Shown here: positions 52,299 through 61,921 of the stretch, piece by piece
Layout: every line of letters begins with the position of its first letter
Numbering within the stretch: the first letter of the stretch is position 1
DNA from: CAWKPF01 sp963851415
GTDB lineage: Bacteria; Acidobacteriota; Thermoanaerobaculia; Multivoradales; Multivoraceae
Reading direction: 5' to 3'
Length of the DNA stretch: 64,000 nt
NCBI GenBank assembly: GCA_963851415.1
Contig: CAWKPF010000002.1
Location: 4,154,001 to 4,218,000 of the forward strand
Made by a program: the position numbers and the translations under genes
Notes under the pieces: generated by a model
The model's input: the letters and a program-made list of their open reading frames with translations, nothing else
Database searches by the model: none
Told to the model about the DNA's origin: nothing

Positions 52299-53972
52299 AT
52301 GAGTCGTTTCGTTCTCCTGCGCACATGGAGCTGGATCATGCTCCCACTCGTGATGGCCATGGGGTGCAGTCCCCGAACGGGCCCGGGTCACGGGAGTCCC
52401 GATGGCGGAGAGCTCGATCTCCTCTTGATGGGTGCGACTCTGATCGACGGCACCGGTGCTCCCCAACGCTTTTCCGACATCGGTATCTCCGAAGGAAGAA
52501 TCGTGCTGGTCGGGGACGGCACGGATCGCGACGCAGCTCGGACGTTCGATGTCAGCGGGCTGGTGGTCGCTCCCGGTTTCATCGACGTGCACAATCACAC
52601 AGAGGTGGCGATTGCCCAGGACGAGAAGTTCAAGCTCGACGAGCAGTTCGTCCGACAGGGGGTCACGACCATCGTTGGTGGTCCCGATGGCAGCCTGAGC
52701 CCCGATCATCTGAAGCTGATCCAGGGAGCTCTCGAAGCGAGAGGTACGGGCGTCAACGTGGCGTGCTACATCGGACACAACGCGATCCGGGGCCAGGTGA
52801 TGGGGGACTCGCGCGAGCCTCCGACTCCCGAACAGATGGCCGAAATGAAGTCGCTGGTGCGCGAGGGGATGGAGCTCGGTGCGGTCGGTTTCTCGACCGG
52901 CTTGATGTACGAGCCGGGGATGTGGAGCACCACCGAAGAGGTTGCCGAGCTCGCTGCAGAGGTCGCTCCCTTCGGTGGAGTCTACGACTCCCACGTGCGC
53001 AGCCCGGTGCACGAGTTCGTCGAGAGTCACGCCGAGGCGATCGAAATCGGACGGCGTGCCAGGGTTCCGGTGAAGCTCGGCCACCTCAAGTCGGTCGGCC
53101 TCGAGAACGAAGGCAAGATGGCCGAGGTCATCGCCCGCGTGGAGGCCGCTCGAGAGGAAGGGCGCGTCGTCGTCTCGGACCAGTACCCCTACGACGGCGC
53201 CGCGACTTCGACCCTCGCCCCGGGCGAAGACGTGACCGGGGGCATTCTCCTGGCACCTCCCGATCTATTGGGCAACGGTGAGCTGGCCGACTTCGATTTC
53301 CGGTCCGCGCTGAAGGACCCCGCTCTGCGCGAACGGATTCGAGAGGTCAGCGAGAACGGGATCGAGGGTGGTTTCGCCTGGCTCAAGGCGACCGGCTACA
53401 GCGCGATGCGGATCACCCACAGCGAGGACTATCCCGAACTGGTCGGCCGCTACCTGAGCGAGATCGCTCAGAGCCGGGGGGTGGAGCCCTTCGACGCCGT
53501 CGCCGAGTTGGTGATTGCCGCGGAGCATCCGGTGCACCTGACGCTGGGAGCCATCAAGGAGTGGGAGGTTCGGGAGCTGATGGTCCAGCGCTGGAACATG
53601 ATCGCCAGTGACGGTTCCCACGTCGTGCCCGGCGCACGAGGTGGTCACCCTCGCGGAACCGGCACCTTTCCGCGCCTGCTCGGACACTACGCTCGCGACG
53701 AGGAGCTGCTCACGCTCGAGGAGGCGGTGCGCAAGGTGACCTCACTACCAGCCGAGTTCCTCGGACTCGATGACCGGGGGCGCATCGCCGAGGGGTTGGT
53801 GGCCGATCTGGTCGTCTTCGATCCGGACGAGGTGATCGATCGCTCGACCTGGACGGAGCCCAACCTCTACGCCGAGGGGGTCATTCACGTGATCGTCAAC
53901 GGACAGTTGGTACTCGAAAGCGGAGAACTGACCGGTGCCGCCCCCGGGCGATTCGTGGCTCCGCATCGCTAG
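52299..53972 (+). CDS. N-acyl-D-amino-acid deacylase-like amidohydrolase, lipoprotein
   Basis: 557 residues. The ATG at 52299 has GAGG about nine bases upstream. Signal peptide II with lipobox 'VMAMGCSP' anchors the enzyme to a membrane. The amidohydrolase metal site begins 'VAPGFIDVHNHTE'; 'GAVGFSTGLMYEPG', 'VKLGHLKSVG' and 'DGSHVVPGARGGHPRGTGTF' match D-aminoacylase/dihydroorotase-like proteins of the N-acyl-D-amino-acid deacylase family. It would release D-amino acids from N-acyl forms outside the cytoplasm. The stop overlaps the rhomboid gene by 4 bases. Substrate specificity is inferred from family only. Confidence 0.85.
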   Translation: MSRFVLLRTWSWIMLPLVMAMGCSPRTGPGHGSPDGGELDLLLMGATLIDGTGAPQRFSDIGISEGRIVLVGDGTDRDAARTFDVSGLVVAPGFIDVHNHTEVAIAQDEKFKLDEQFVRQGVTTIVGGPDGSLSPDHLKLIQGALEARGTGVNVACYIGHNAIRGQVMGDSREPPTPEQMAEMKSLVREGMELGAVGFSTGLMYEPGMWSTTEEVAELAAEVAPFGGVYDSHVRSPVHEFVESHAEAIEIGRRARVPVKLGHLKSVGLENEGKMAEVIARVEAAREEGRVVVSDQYPYDGAATSTLAPGEDVTGGILLAPPDLLGNGELADFDFRSALKDPALRERIREVSENGIEGGFAWLKATGYSAMRITHSEDYPELVGRYLSEIAQSRGVEPFDAVAELVIAAEHPVHLTLGAIKEWEVRELMVQRWNMIASDGSHVVPGARGGHPRGTGTFPRLLGHYARDEELLTLEEAVRKVTSLPAEFLGLDDRGRIAEGLVADLVVFDPDEVIDRSTWTEPNLYAEGVIHVIVNGQLVLESGELTGAAPGRFVAPHR

Positions 53973-55987
53973 TGGTTCGCGGCTGGTGCGCCGGTTCGAG
54001 ACCACACTGGCCGCAAGGCGGTCGCCAGGCTGCGCTCGTATCCTTCGAGGCTCGCGAAGGTGGGCAGCCAGGGGGGGCTCTGCCCCAGGTCGATCAGCAG
54101 GCCCTTCGCCGAGCTGACTCTCGCCGACCATGCGACCAACCTGACGAAAGACTGTTCGATCTGCTGGCCCGTTCGAGGGTCGCCGCTCACCATCGAGCCG
54201 CCCTCGAGGCGGTCCACCTCGAGCTCGGTGGAGAGCAGGCGAACCAGGCGCGGACGGTCCTGCTCGGTGCGATCACCCAGGACGAGATCGAGCAGGAGCC
54301 ACGGGACCACCCCTGCGGGTCGGATCCGCGCCGCGCTCAAGGCCGCCACGGACTCCATCTTGAGCCAGAGGCGTTGTCCGGCGAGCTCCACGAGCATGCG
54401 AGCTCCGCGCAGCTCGATCAGTCGGGCGGCGAGCCGCTCGAAGTGGGGTGACGGTTCCGGGCTCTCAGTCGGGGCCGGTGACGGGCTGAGTACCGAGTCC
54501 CTCTCCCTGGGCGAGGCGGAAGGCGGAGCCGCCTCAGGAGGGGCGATGGGCTCCCGGCCGAACCGCGACAGCCGGTCCAGTTCGTCGCGGACATACGGGG
54601 CCAGCCCCGCATGGGTGGCGAGAGCCTCGGCGGCGAATTTCGAGGCCTGGATCGGATCGTAATGCTCGGCGAGGCGTGCCAGGCGAAGCAGGTCGGGAGG
54701 GTCGAGCTGCATTCGCGATTCCATGGCTGCTCGGATCAGTCCGGCGGCGGCTCCTCCTGCTCCTCCGCGGCTGAGTCCCTCGGCGAGACGAACCAGCTCC
54801 GTCCGATCGGAGGTGGGCGAGGGCTCGCGATCGAGAATCTCGGTGGCGAGCTCGACCGCGGCAACGGCGTCTCCGCTCGCCAGCTCGCGGATCAGGAGCG
54901 GCACGAGGCGTGCCGCAATCTGTCCGGTTCGCCTCATCTCGACGGCGAGATACCAGAGAGCGAGTCCGAGGTCGTAGTCCTCCGGGTGGTCGCCCTGTTG
55001 TCTCACGAGCAGAGCCCAGGCTTCGGAGTGGGCTCCGCGCTCGACCAGATCGTGGGCTCTCTGCAAGGCAGCGTTCTCGGTGAGATTCACCTTGGCGCCG
55101 ATGCTCTTGCGCAGGATCTTGCTCTCGATCTCGAACACGTGGAGGAGCGCGGCGAAGGCCGCACCGAAGGCAAACCCCCCGACGTGTGCCCAATGAGCGA
55201 CGCCGCTGCTCACCCCCAGCACGCGGGAGAAGAACCAGGCGTAGCTTCCTTCGCGTGCCAACCAGAGCAGCAGCATCATCCAGGCAGGTGCCGTGAAGGT
55301 GCCGCCGATCACGAAGAACCAGTAGGCAAAGTGCAGTCGCGCCCGGGCAAATCGAACCAGGAAGGCGCCCATCGCCGCGGCCACGGCTCCGGAAGCGCCG
55401 ATCAGGGGGAGGTGAGGGGTCGTGCTCATGGCAGCGTCGGTCCACGCCGCGATCGCGCCACCGGTGAGATAGAACGACGCAAACAGGGGCCGCCCCCACA
55501 CGTCCTCGATCGGTGCGCCGACAAGGTAGAGGATGAGAAGGTTGCCGATGAGGTGCATCCACCCACCGTGCACGAACTGGTAGGTCAGCGCAGACCACCT
55601 GCCGGGAGACTCGGCTCGGTAGCCGTACTGCTGGGCGACGCTGCGGTCGCGGACCTCGATCCAACGCTCGGTGAGCTTGGCCAGGGCGACCCTCTGGGAT
55701 TCGTACTCCCAGCCCCGCGTGAGGCCGAGATCGGAGGCCTTCTCGCGGACGGTAGAGAGCTCGGCCAGGAGCCAGTTCGGCAGGTGAAGGCGAGGGTCGG
55801 GCTCGATCCAGGGATGCTCGAACAGATAGTCGAGGACCTCCTGGTAGGTCCGGCTCCCTGCCTCGCGATCGATCCGGATGGAGTCCCACTGCAGCCAGAA
55901 GATGGCGACGCAAACGAAGATCAGGATGGGGGTGACGAGAGGCCAGCGCCACACCTCACCGCGATCGTGTCCGATCGGGATGATCAT
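53969..55987 (-). CDS. Rhomboid-family intramembrane protease with long C-terminal helical-repeat region
   Basis: 672 residues. The catalytic serine is Ser199 in 'LIGASGAVAAAMG' and the histidine is His268 in 'AHWAHVGGF', both at the expected helix positions. 'FVHGGWMHLIGNLLILYLVG' is the rhomboid L1/helix-2 signature. About 110 residues lie between the first helix and the core, and roughly 390 residues follow it: a helical, repeat-like region and a Pro/Ser-rich linker, ending in a small globular part. The gene is convergent with the amidohydrolase gene. The substrate is unknown. Confidence 0.88.
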   Translation of the reverse strand: MIIPIGHDRGEVWRWPLVTPILIFVCVAIFWLQWDSIRIDREAGSRTYQEVLDYLFEHPWIEPDPRLHLPNWLLAELSTVREKASDLGLTRGWEYESQRVALAKLTERWIEVRDRSVAQQYGYRAESPGRWSALTYQFVHGGWMHLIGNLLILYLVGAPIEDVWGRPLFASFYLTGGAIAAWTDAAMSTTPHLPLIGASGAVAAAMGAFLVRFARARLHFAYWFFVIGGTFTAPAWMMLLLWLAREGSYAWFFSRVLGVSSGVAHWAHVGGFAFGAAFAALLHVFEIESKILRKSIGAKVNLTENAALQRAHDLVERGAHSEAWALLVRQQGDHPEDYDLGLALWYLAVEMRRTGQIAARLVPLLIRELASGDAVAAVELATEILDREPSPTSDRTELVRLAEGLSRGGAGGAAAGLIRAAMESRMQLDPPDLLRLARLAEHYDPIQASKFAAEALATHAGLAPYVRDELDRLSRFGREPIAPPEAAPPSASPRERDSVLSPSPAPTESPEPSPHFERLAARLIELRGARMLVELAGQRLWLKMESVAALSAARIRPAGVVPWLLLDLVLGDRTEQDRPRLVRLLSTELEVDRLEGGSMVSGDPRTGQQIEQSFVRLVAWSARVSSAKGLLIDLGQSPPWLPTFASLEGYERSLATALRPVWSRTGAPAANH

Positions 55988-56051
55988 CGGGGTCTCGGTC
56001 CGGGCCCGGTCTCAGGCTTCACGGAGGTTGCGGAGTCGGAGGGCGAGTTTC

Positions 56052-56462
56052 CTACCCGTCGTCGTCCTTGCCGTAGTACTGGTCGTCGAGACGCTCATTG
56101 CGCTGTCTTTGCAGCTCGCGGTCCATGCGGTCTTTCGCTGCCTGACGGTCTTCGTCGCGGCGGCGCTCTTGCGCGAGCTCGCGATCCCATTGTTGGCGCT
56201 CGGCAGCCTCGGCCTGGCGCTGCTCCCGGCCCTTGATCTTCCTGCGAACGTCTTCACGAAGGGACTCTCCCTCCTTTCCGGCGGGTGTCCACGCGAAGAC
56301 TGCGTCAAGGTCTCGCAGCTGCTCGAGCGCTCTCTCGTACTGACCGTCTTCGGCCATCTCGGCCGCTTCTTCGAGCATGGTGCTCGCCGTGTGCTCGAGA
56401 AAGAGTTTCGCGCTGAAGAGAAGGGCGGCGAGGATCGCCAGGGTGATCACGTTGTTCTTCAT
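56052..56462 (-). CDS. Membrane-anchored charged coiled-coil protein
   Basis: 136 residues from ATG 56462 with GAGAGG eight bases upstream. One N-terminal helix ('VITLAILAALLFSAKLFL') is followed by a tetratricopeptide-like pair of helices ('DGQYERALEQLRDLDAVF') and a long, highly charged Arg/Glu/Gln coiled coil. The 3' end is very acidic ('YYGKDDDG'). An AT-rich patch just upstream could hold its promoter. Unknown family. It is on the same strand as the rhomboid gene 64 bases away. Confidence 0.55.
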   Translation of the reverse strand: MKNNVITLAILAALLFSAKLFLEHTASTMLEEAAEMAEDGQYERALEQLRDLDAVFAWTPAGKEGESLREDVRRKIKGREQRQAEAAERQQWDRELAQERRRDEDRQAAKDRMDRELQRQRNERLDDQYYGKDDDG

Positions 56463-56828
56463 GGTCTGGGCCTCTCTCGGGACCGGAGCGCAGCGCAATA
56501 TTTAAAATTTATACCAGTTTTCGTAGTTAGTCGATCCCGGTTCCCCCCACAGGGGGAGATCGGGCGTCGCGGGGCGGCGAAACCCGAGCGGAAGGGGTCA
56601 CCGGCCCTCTCCTCGGCTACGATCGAACCGCCCTTCGGAAGTCCTCGACCTCCCGGTCGTCGGCCGCCATGCCATTCGATCTCGGATTCGCGGCGCCGCC
56701 TTCAGGAGCGGCATGGTTGAAGCACGGACCCTGCGCGTCACGGCGCTTCGTTCGCCCGACCCGACACTCCGCCGACGTCGCGCTGAGTCGTCAGGCTCAG
56801 GCGACTGTGGATCGCCCGGGGCTCCTGA
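56463..56828. other. Intergenic region with AT-rich patch and imperfect stem-loop
   Basis: 366 bases between the coiled-coil gene and the sugar transferase gene. An AT-rich run (56498-56527) immediately upstream of the coiled-coil gene could hold its promoter. At 56536-56564 TCCCCC and GGGGGA pair around CACA, with an outer CCCG/CGGG pair, but no T-run follows, so it is not a standard terminator. No RNA or protein gene was recognised in the rest. Confidence 0.4.
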
Positions 56829-58391
56829 TCAGTACGCTCCGCGGCCTCCGAGCACGGCTGTGATCGTGCGCGCCATGATGTAGAGGTCCATCCAGATCGA
56901 CCAGTTCCGGATGTAGTAGCTATCGTAGCCCTGCTGCTCGGTCACTTCGGCGTCGCTGCGCGACATGACCTGCCACAGGCCGGTCAGACCCGGCCGAACC
57001 TGCCGCCGAAGCTCCAGGCCGGCGCTCTCGTAGAGCCGCAGGTGGTAGGGCGGAAACGGCCGCGGGCCGACCAGGCTCATGTCGCCGCGAAGAACCTGCC
57101 AGAACTGGGGGAGCTCGTCGATGCTCCAACGGCGGAGGAAGCGTCCGATGCCGGGAATGAGACGAGGATCGTCGGTCAGCTTGAAACGCGACTCCCACTC
57201 GGCTCGGGCTTCGGGAGAGCTCTCGAGGTGGAGCTCGAGGATGTTCTCCGCATCCACCTGCATGGTGCGCAGCTTGAGGACCTCGATCGGCTCCCCGTGG
57301 AGGCCTTCACGGGTCTGGCGATAGAACACCGGGCCCGGATCCCTGATCTTGATCGCGAGGGCAGCGGCCGCGACCATCGGTAGCGCGACGACCTGGGCGA
57401 ATAGCGCTCCCACGATGTCGATGGCTCGTTTCAAGACGCGGTTGTGAGTGAGCAAGAGCTGGTTGCGAAACTCCACGCCCAGGACCGTGCCGAGGTTGCG
57501 GATGCGAACCCCCTCGACCGGCGTCTCCTCGACACCACGAATCAGGATCACGTGCTCGAAGTGCCGACGCAGCTCCTCGAGGTGCTGATCGTGCTTTTCG
57601 GGCTGATCGGCGAGCCAGAGGGCGACGCGCACGCCCGAGGCCGCGATCTCTTCGGCGCGTTCGAGCCCCCCCAGAATCGGCAGGTCGAGGTCGGTGGTCG
57701 AGGTGCCGAGTCCCTGTCCGAGAGTGATCACTCCAATCGGGCGGTACCCGATGGTGAGGCCCCGACCGAGCGATTCGACGGTCGTTCCGATCAGATGGCC
57801 ACGACCCACGAGCACGACGGGCTCGTTCCACCAGCGCCAGGTGTGCGCACGGGCGAGCAGGAGGAAGCGCAGAAGGGGAACCAGCACCAGCGCGCTCGCC
57901 CAGGCGATCAGGAACGCGACGCGGGCGTACTTGTGAGGCATGCGCACCACGTAGGTGGTGGCAGCCAGACTGATGAACAGGAACGAAGTCCGCAGCGTCA
58001 GAGTGCGCAGGGTCTCGACGGCTCCCGTTCCGAAGCCAGGATAGAGGCCACCCAGGGCGTAGCCCAGCACGAACAATGGCAGCAGCGTGATCAGCTTGAC
58101 GTAGACGTAGGCCGGCTGGTCGCGCACCAGGTTCGCCCACAGGAGGTACGCGAGGGTGCCTCCCAGCGCCACTCCGAGAGCGTCGGAGCTGGCCAGGCAG
58201 AGGTTGCGGAGGACCCGTGACCAACGCCGGGCCCCGAAGGGGATCGGTACCGGCTCGCGGGAGGACCCGAGAACCGGGTCCACGGCGGCGGCTCCGCTCG
58301 GACTCCCGGCGCTGCCGGGCTCGGGGAGCACCGTGGTCTCTGCGCTGGTTGTGGCCCGCTGAGGGGAGGCGGGCTCGGTGATCGGCCGCAT
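56829..58391 (-). CDS. WbaP-type polyprenyl-phosphate sugar-phosphate transferase
   Basis: 520 residues from ATG 58391 with GAGGG five bases upstream. Four N-terminal transmembrane helices (from about residue 70) precede a Rossmann-like CoA-binding domain ('VVLVGRGHLIGTTVESLGRG'), then the catalytic sugar transferase domain: 'LKRAIDIVGALFAQVVALP', 'VLKLRTMQVDAENIL' and 'LRGDMSLVGPRPFPPYHL'. It starts O-antigen or exopolysaccharide repeat-unit synthesis by placing a sugar phosphate on undecaprenyl phosphate. No other capsule genes are adjacent on either side. Which sugar is transferred cannot be read from sequence. Confidence 0.9.
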   Translation of the reverse strand: MRPITEPASPQRATTSAETTVLPEPGSAGSPSGAAAVDPVLGSSREPVPIPFGARRWSRVLRNLCLASSDALGVALGGTLAYLLWANLVRDQPAYVYVKLITLLPLFVLGYALGGLYPGFGTGAVETLRTLTLRTSFLFISLAATTYVVRMPHKYARVAFLIAWASALVLVPLLRFLLLARAHTWRWWNEPVVLVGRGHLIGTTVESLGRGLTIGYRPIGVITLGQGLGTSTTDLDLPILGGLERAEEIAASGVRVALWLADQPEKHDQHLEELRRHFEHVILIRGVEETPVEGVRIRNLGTVLGVEFRNQLLLTHNRVLKRAIDIVGALFAQVVALPMVAAAALAIKIRDPGPVFYRQTREGLHGEPIEVLKLRTMQVDAENILELHLESSPEARAEWESRFKLTDDPRLIPGIGRFLRRWSIDELPQFWQVLRGDMSLVGPRPFPPYHLRLYESAGLELRRQVRPGLTGLWQVMSRSDAEVTEQQGYDSYYIRNWSIWMDLYIMARTITAVLGGRGAY

Positions 58392-58515
58392 ATTACCCTC
58401 GGTGTATATCACGGCCCGGACCTTTCCATCCGGCGGAATCAGAGGGCGAGAGTGGCGGCGTACCGCAGGGTGTCCCAGCGGTGCGCCGCCTCCTGGGAGC
58501 GTCTCGGCCGGGTCA

Positions 58516-59887
58516 CTAGGACCAGGCGTTCAGATTGCCGCTCTCGAAGTCATCGTCGAAGATCTCGGGACCGGTGGCGACGGGGAGGTCCGTGCCCTGG
58601 ACGATGCCGAGCGGTCCCTGGTTGGCGTAGGTCTGGCCGTAGCCGGGAAAGATCGTCCTCGATCTTGTTGTTGCCGAGACGTCGGACCAGGATCTCCGAC
58701 AGCACCCGCCGGTAGTCGGTCTGCACGTCCAGATCCTCTCCCTCGAACAAGGCGCCCGCGGCGAGCCCGGGCCATGGCCCATAGAAGGCGCCGCCATTGA
58801 CTCGTCCGCCGAGCACGAGCATGAGGCCAGCGTGGCCATGATCGGTACCACGGCTGCCGTTCTGGCGAAGGCGCCGGCCGAACTCGCTCTTGACCACCAC
58901 GGTCACGCGGTTGTGGTGGCCCCCGGGGGCGGCGGCAAGGTCCTGGTAGAAGCCCGCGAAGCCGTAGGCGAGGTCGTCGATGCGGCCTGCGAAGTATCCG
59001 GCGCCGTTGTCACCCTGGGACTCGTGCGTGTCCCACCCTCCCAGGTCGACGGTCGCGGCGCGCAGTCCCAGGTCCGGCTCGCGCACCAACTGGGCGACCA
59101 GTTCCATGTGGTCGCCGAAGGTGCCGGCCTGGTTGTAGAGCGAACCGGCACCGCCGGCCGGGGTGTAGTTGCTCGAGACGTTCTGCTCGACGACCTCCAG
59201 AGCGTTGAGAGCCTGGATGCCGGAGGCGTGGATCTGGGTGCCACCGTTCTCGTAGAGCTGACGCAGCGCACCCCGCATATCGAGGCGCCAGTTCCAAGGG
59301 CCGTCATCGATCTGGAAGCTGTTGGCGTTCGTCATCGCGATCGTTTCGAGGTTGCCCGCCAGGGAGAGGGCCTGGATGCTCCCGGCGGAGAGCGCCGGGA
59401 AGATGATGTTGGGCGGGAGGTTGGTGGCCGATTCGAGATGGCGGGCCAGCCAGCCGCTGTTCACGGTGCCTTCAACGTCGGTCCCCAACTCGATGACTTC
59501 CATCGCCTCGAAGTGACTGCGCGTCGCTGCGGTCGTGATTCCCGTCGCGCGGACGATCGCCAGGCTGCCGTCGTTCCAGAGCTCGTGCAGCGGCGAGGCC
59601 GCAGGGTGGAGGCCGAAGTTCGTGCTGCCCAGCCGCATGGCGCTGTTGTTGCCAGTGGTCGGCACCGCGAGGTCGGGGCGCGCCGTCACGTACCGCGATC
59701 GGTCGGTGCCGCTCCACGGCGGCAGCAGATTCAAGGCGTCCATGCCCCCGCGCAGGAAGACCGTGACGATGACGTCGTCGTTGTAGCCGGGCGCGGCAAA
59801 GGCCAGGGAAGAAAAGCGTGCTCCGGACATCGCCGCGATCGCGGCCGAGCACCCGCAGATGAAATTCCGTCTGGTGTATTTGTTCAT
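58516..59887 (-). pseudogene. DUF1501 twin-arginine-exported protein, one frameshift near the 3' end
   Basis: The N-terminus has a Tat signal ('YTRRNFICGCSAA') and the DUF1501 core 'VFLRGGMDALNLLPPW', 'GGWDTHESQG' and 'VVVKSEFGRRLRQNGSRGTDHGHA'. The reading frame runs for about 410 codons and then shifts near 58650; a correct frame resumes with 'IFPGYGQTYANQG' to the TAG at 58516. A one-base change would repair it. The C-terminus then reads 'EIFDDDFESGNLNAWS', a tail I recall on secreted proteins of these lineages, likely a sorting or anchoring motif. DUF1501 proteins are usually paired with DUF1800, which is the next gene upstream, 27 bases away. Confidence 0.82.
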
Positions 59888-59914
59888 GATGTGAGAGTTC
59901 CTTGGAGTGCCTGG

Positions 59915-61553
59915 CTACTTCTCGGCGAAGTAGGGGGAGTTGGCGATCAGGGAGATGAGGCCCCGCAGGCGGGAGTAGTTGTCTTCGTTGTCGAGGTCGA
60001 TATGGCTGCTGGCAGCGGAAAAAAGGCGCATGTAGTTGACCAGGACATCGCGGTCCTCGGAGGAAATGGGCCTTCGGAGCATTTGCTCCACCCAGAAGTC
60101 GACGATCTGGTTGGCCGAGGAGTCGGTCTGTGCTTGCGTGACCGCTCGCACGTTGAAGAACCAGGGCTTGCGGACGCTGGTCTTTCGTCGCTCAGCCAGT
60201 TGTTCGACGCGCCAGGTGAAGACCCGCGGTGCGGTGCTCTCCCAGCTCTTCCGGTCGTCTGGGTAGCCGTCCGGGGTTCGCCAGGAAAAGAGCGGCTGGC
60301 CGGCCGAGTCGAAGCGCAACAGGAAGTTGTCGAGCTGGTTGTTCGACTCCGTGAAGTCGAAGTCCACATTGGCGGCGCGCATCGTTCCTGTGACGATCTC
60401 GAAGGGGCGGCGCGTCTTTTCTCCCCACGTGTCCCTGAACTCGTCGGACTCGAGGATGGTGCGATAGACGGCGGTGAGCTGGCCGCGGTTGGTCGGAGTG
60501 GCGCCGTCCCAGGGTTCCACTTGTTCGGAAGACCTGGGCGGCCTGATCGATCAGGGATTCGGACGGCGTGTCGCTGACCAGACGAGTGCACAGCTTGCGG
60601 GCGATATACCGGGCGGTGCCCGGATGCGAGCAGAGCCGGTTTAGCACCTGCTGGCCTTCGGTCTCCGATTGATCGTTGGGTACGATCGCGTGGGCCACAT
60701 TCGGATTGAGCACGATCTTCTGGTCGTTGTCGTGCTCCTCGGAGTCGAAGTAGAAGGAGCCGTTCGAGATCGGACCGTTGTAGCCGTTGTTCACCGTCCA
60801 GCCGGTGAAGCAGCGGGCTGCTTCGAAGACGTCGCGATCCACGTAGCCGATCGGAATGTCGTTCGAGTCGAGCGGGACCTCGCCACTGTTCGATCGTTCC
60901 GAGATAGTTCTCGGCGCCGAGCGTGTGGAGCTCGAAGAGCTCACGACAGTAGTTCTCGTTCGGCTCGCCCTTGTCGCTCGCGAAGTTGTCGAGGTAGTAG
61001 AGCATCGCCGAGTGTTTGGCGATTCCCTCGAGCATGATGCGGAAGTTACCGAAGAGGTTCTGGCGGATCCACCGATCGTAGGAGACCATCACTGGACCGA
61101 CCCAGAAGTCCCAGCCGTAGACGTTGAAGTGATCGTGCCAGAAGTTGGCCATGACTTCGCGGAACTGCTTCTTGCTGTAGACCGCGCGCATGAAGGTGGC
61201 CAGCTCGAGCTGCTCAATCGGAGTGTAGCGGCCTCCGTTGCCCACGACGTGATCGTTCCAGAGTTGCGTCGTGACTCTTGTTGAGCGTGCCGAGCCCGGC
61301 AGCCGCCAGACGCGCGTCGAAGGCGCTGTCGTCGATAGTACCGGGCGCGAGTTGCTGGTCGACATACGCCTGGAATCGATCCTCGTGATTTGCACCGAGC
61401 TCGAGGAATTCGCTTGAAAAGGGGGATCAGTCCGAATGCCATCCGAGTCGCCGCAGCACGAAGCTCGGTGGATACCGCGATCGGGTCGGCTCCGGGAGTC
61501 GGAAGGTCTCCTGCGCCGGTGGCGCGCGCGACCTGCGATCGACGTCGCCGCAC
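59915..61553 (-). pseudogene. DUF1800 protein, at least four frameshifts
   Basis: Reading the minus strand in patched frames gives a continuous DUF1800 protein: 'MAFGLIPLFKRI', then 'HEDRFQAYVDQQLAPGTIDD', 'QLELATFMRAVYSKKQFREV', 'NENYCRELFELHTLGAENYL', 'DRDVFEAARCFTGWTV' and the end 'NSPYFAEK' at 59915. Frame changes are needed near 61408, 61275, 60895 and 60525. DUF1800 proteins are large exported proteins that form an operon with DUF1501. The 5' end is uncertain because the start cannot be separated from further errors. Whether this reflects decay or sequence error is discussed in the findings. Confidence 0.75.
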
Positions 61554-61921
61554 GTCTCGTAGTGGCCTTTGCGTCTTGTTTCCGAGTTCTCAGGACTCTC
61601 TGGATGAGGATCGCCGTCTATAGAAATGCAGATTGTACATAGTGGCGGCCATCGAAGACTCGGCAAGCCGTCCCGCCTCTGGACATTGGCGCTCGTCCGG
61701 GAAGCAAGAAGTCAGACTGAAATTGTGACGGATTGTTGGCATGAGGAACGAAGTTCACCCGGAGCTCAATTTCGATGAAATCTAGAATCTTCGGATCAGA
61801 GTTGTCCGGCGCCACCGGGGCCGGCGAGAGGGCCGCAGAAAGCGCCCCCGTCGCGGAGCGGCGGGCGTCGAGGAAGATACAGGGAACGGGCCGGCGGGGA
61901 CTCCCTCTGCGGGAGGCCGGA
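61554..61921. other. Intergenic or uncertain 5' region, no recognisable gene
   Basis: About 370 bases between the approximate 5' end of the DUF1800 gene and the 3' end of the S74 gene. It has lower GC than the flanks. A further 5' piece of the DUF1800 gene could lie here in a shifted frame. I see no RNA gene, repeat or promoter that can be supported. Confidence 0.35.

Noticed and set aside
54611..56236. Plus-strand reading frame of 541 codons opposite the rhomboid gene
   Set aside because: Shadow frame; the minus strand has the rhomboid catalytic residues.
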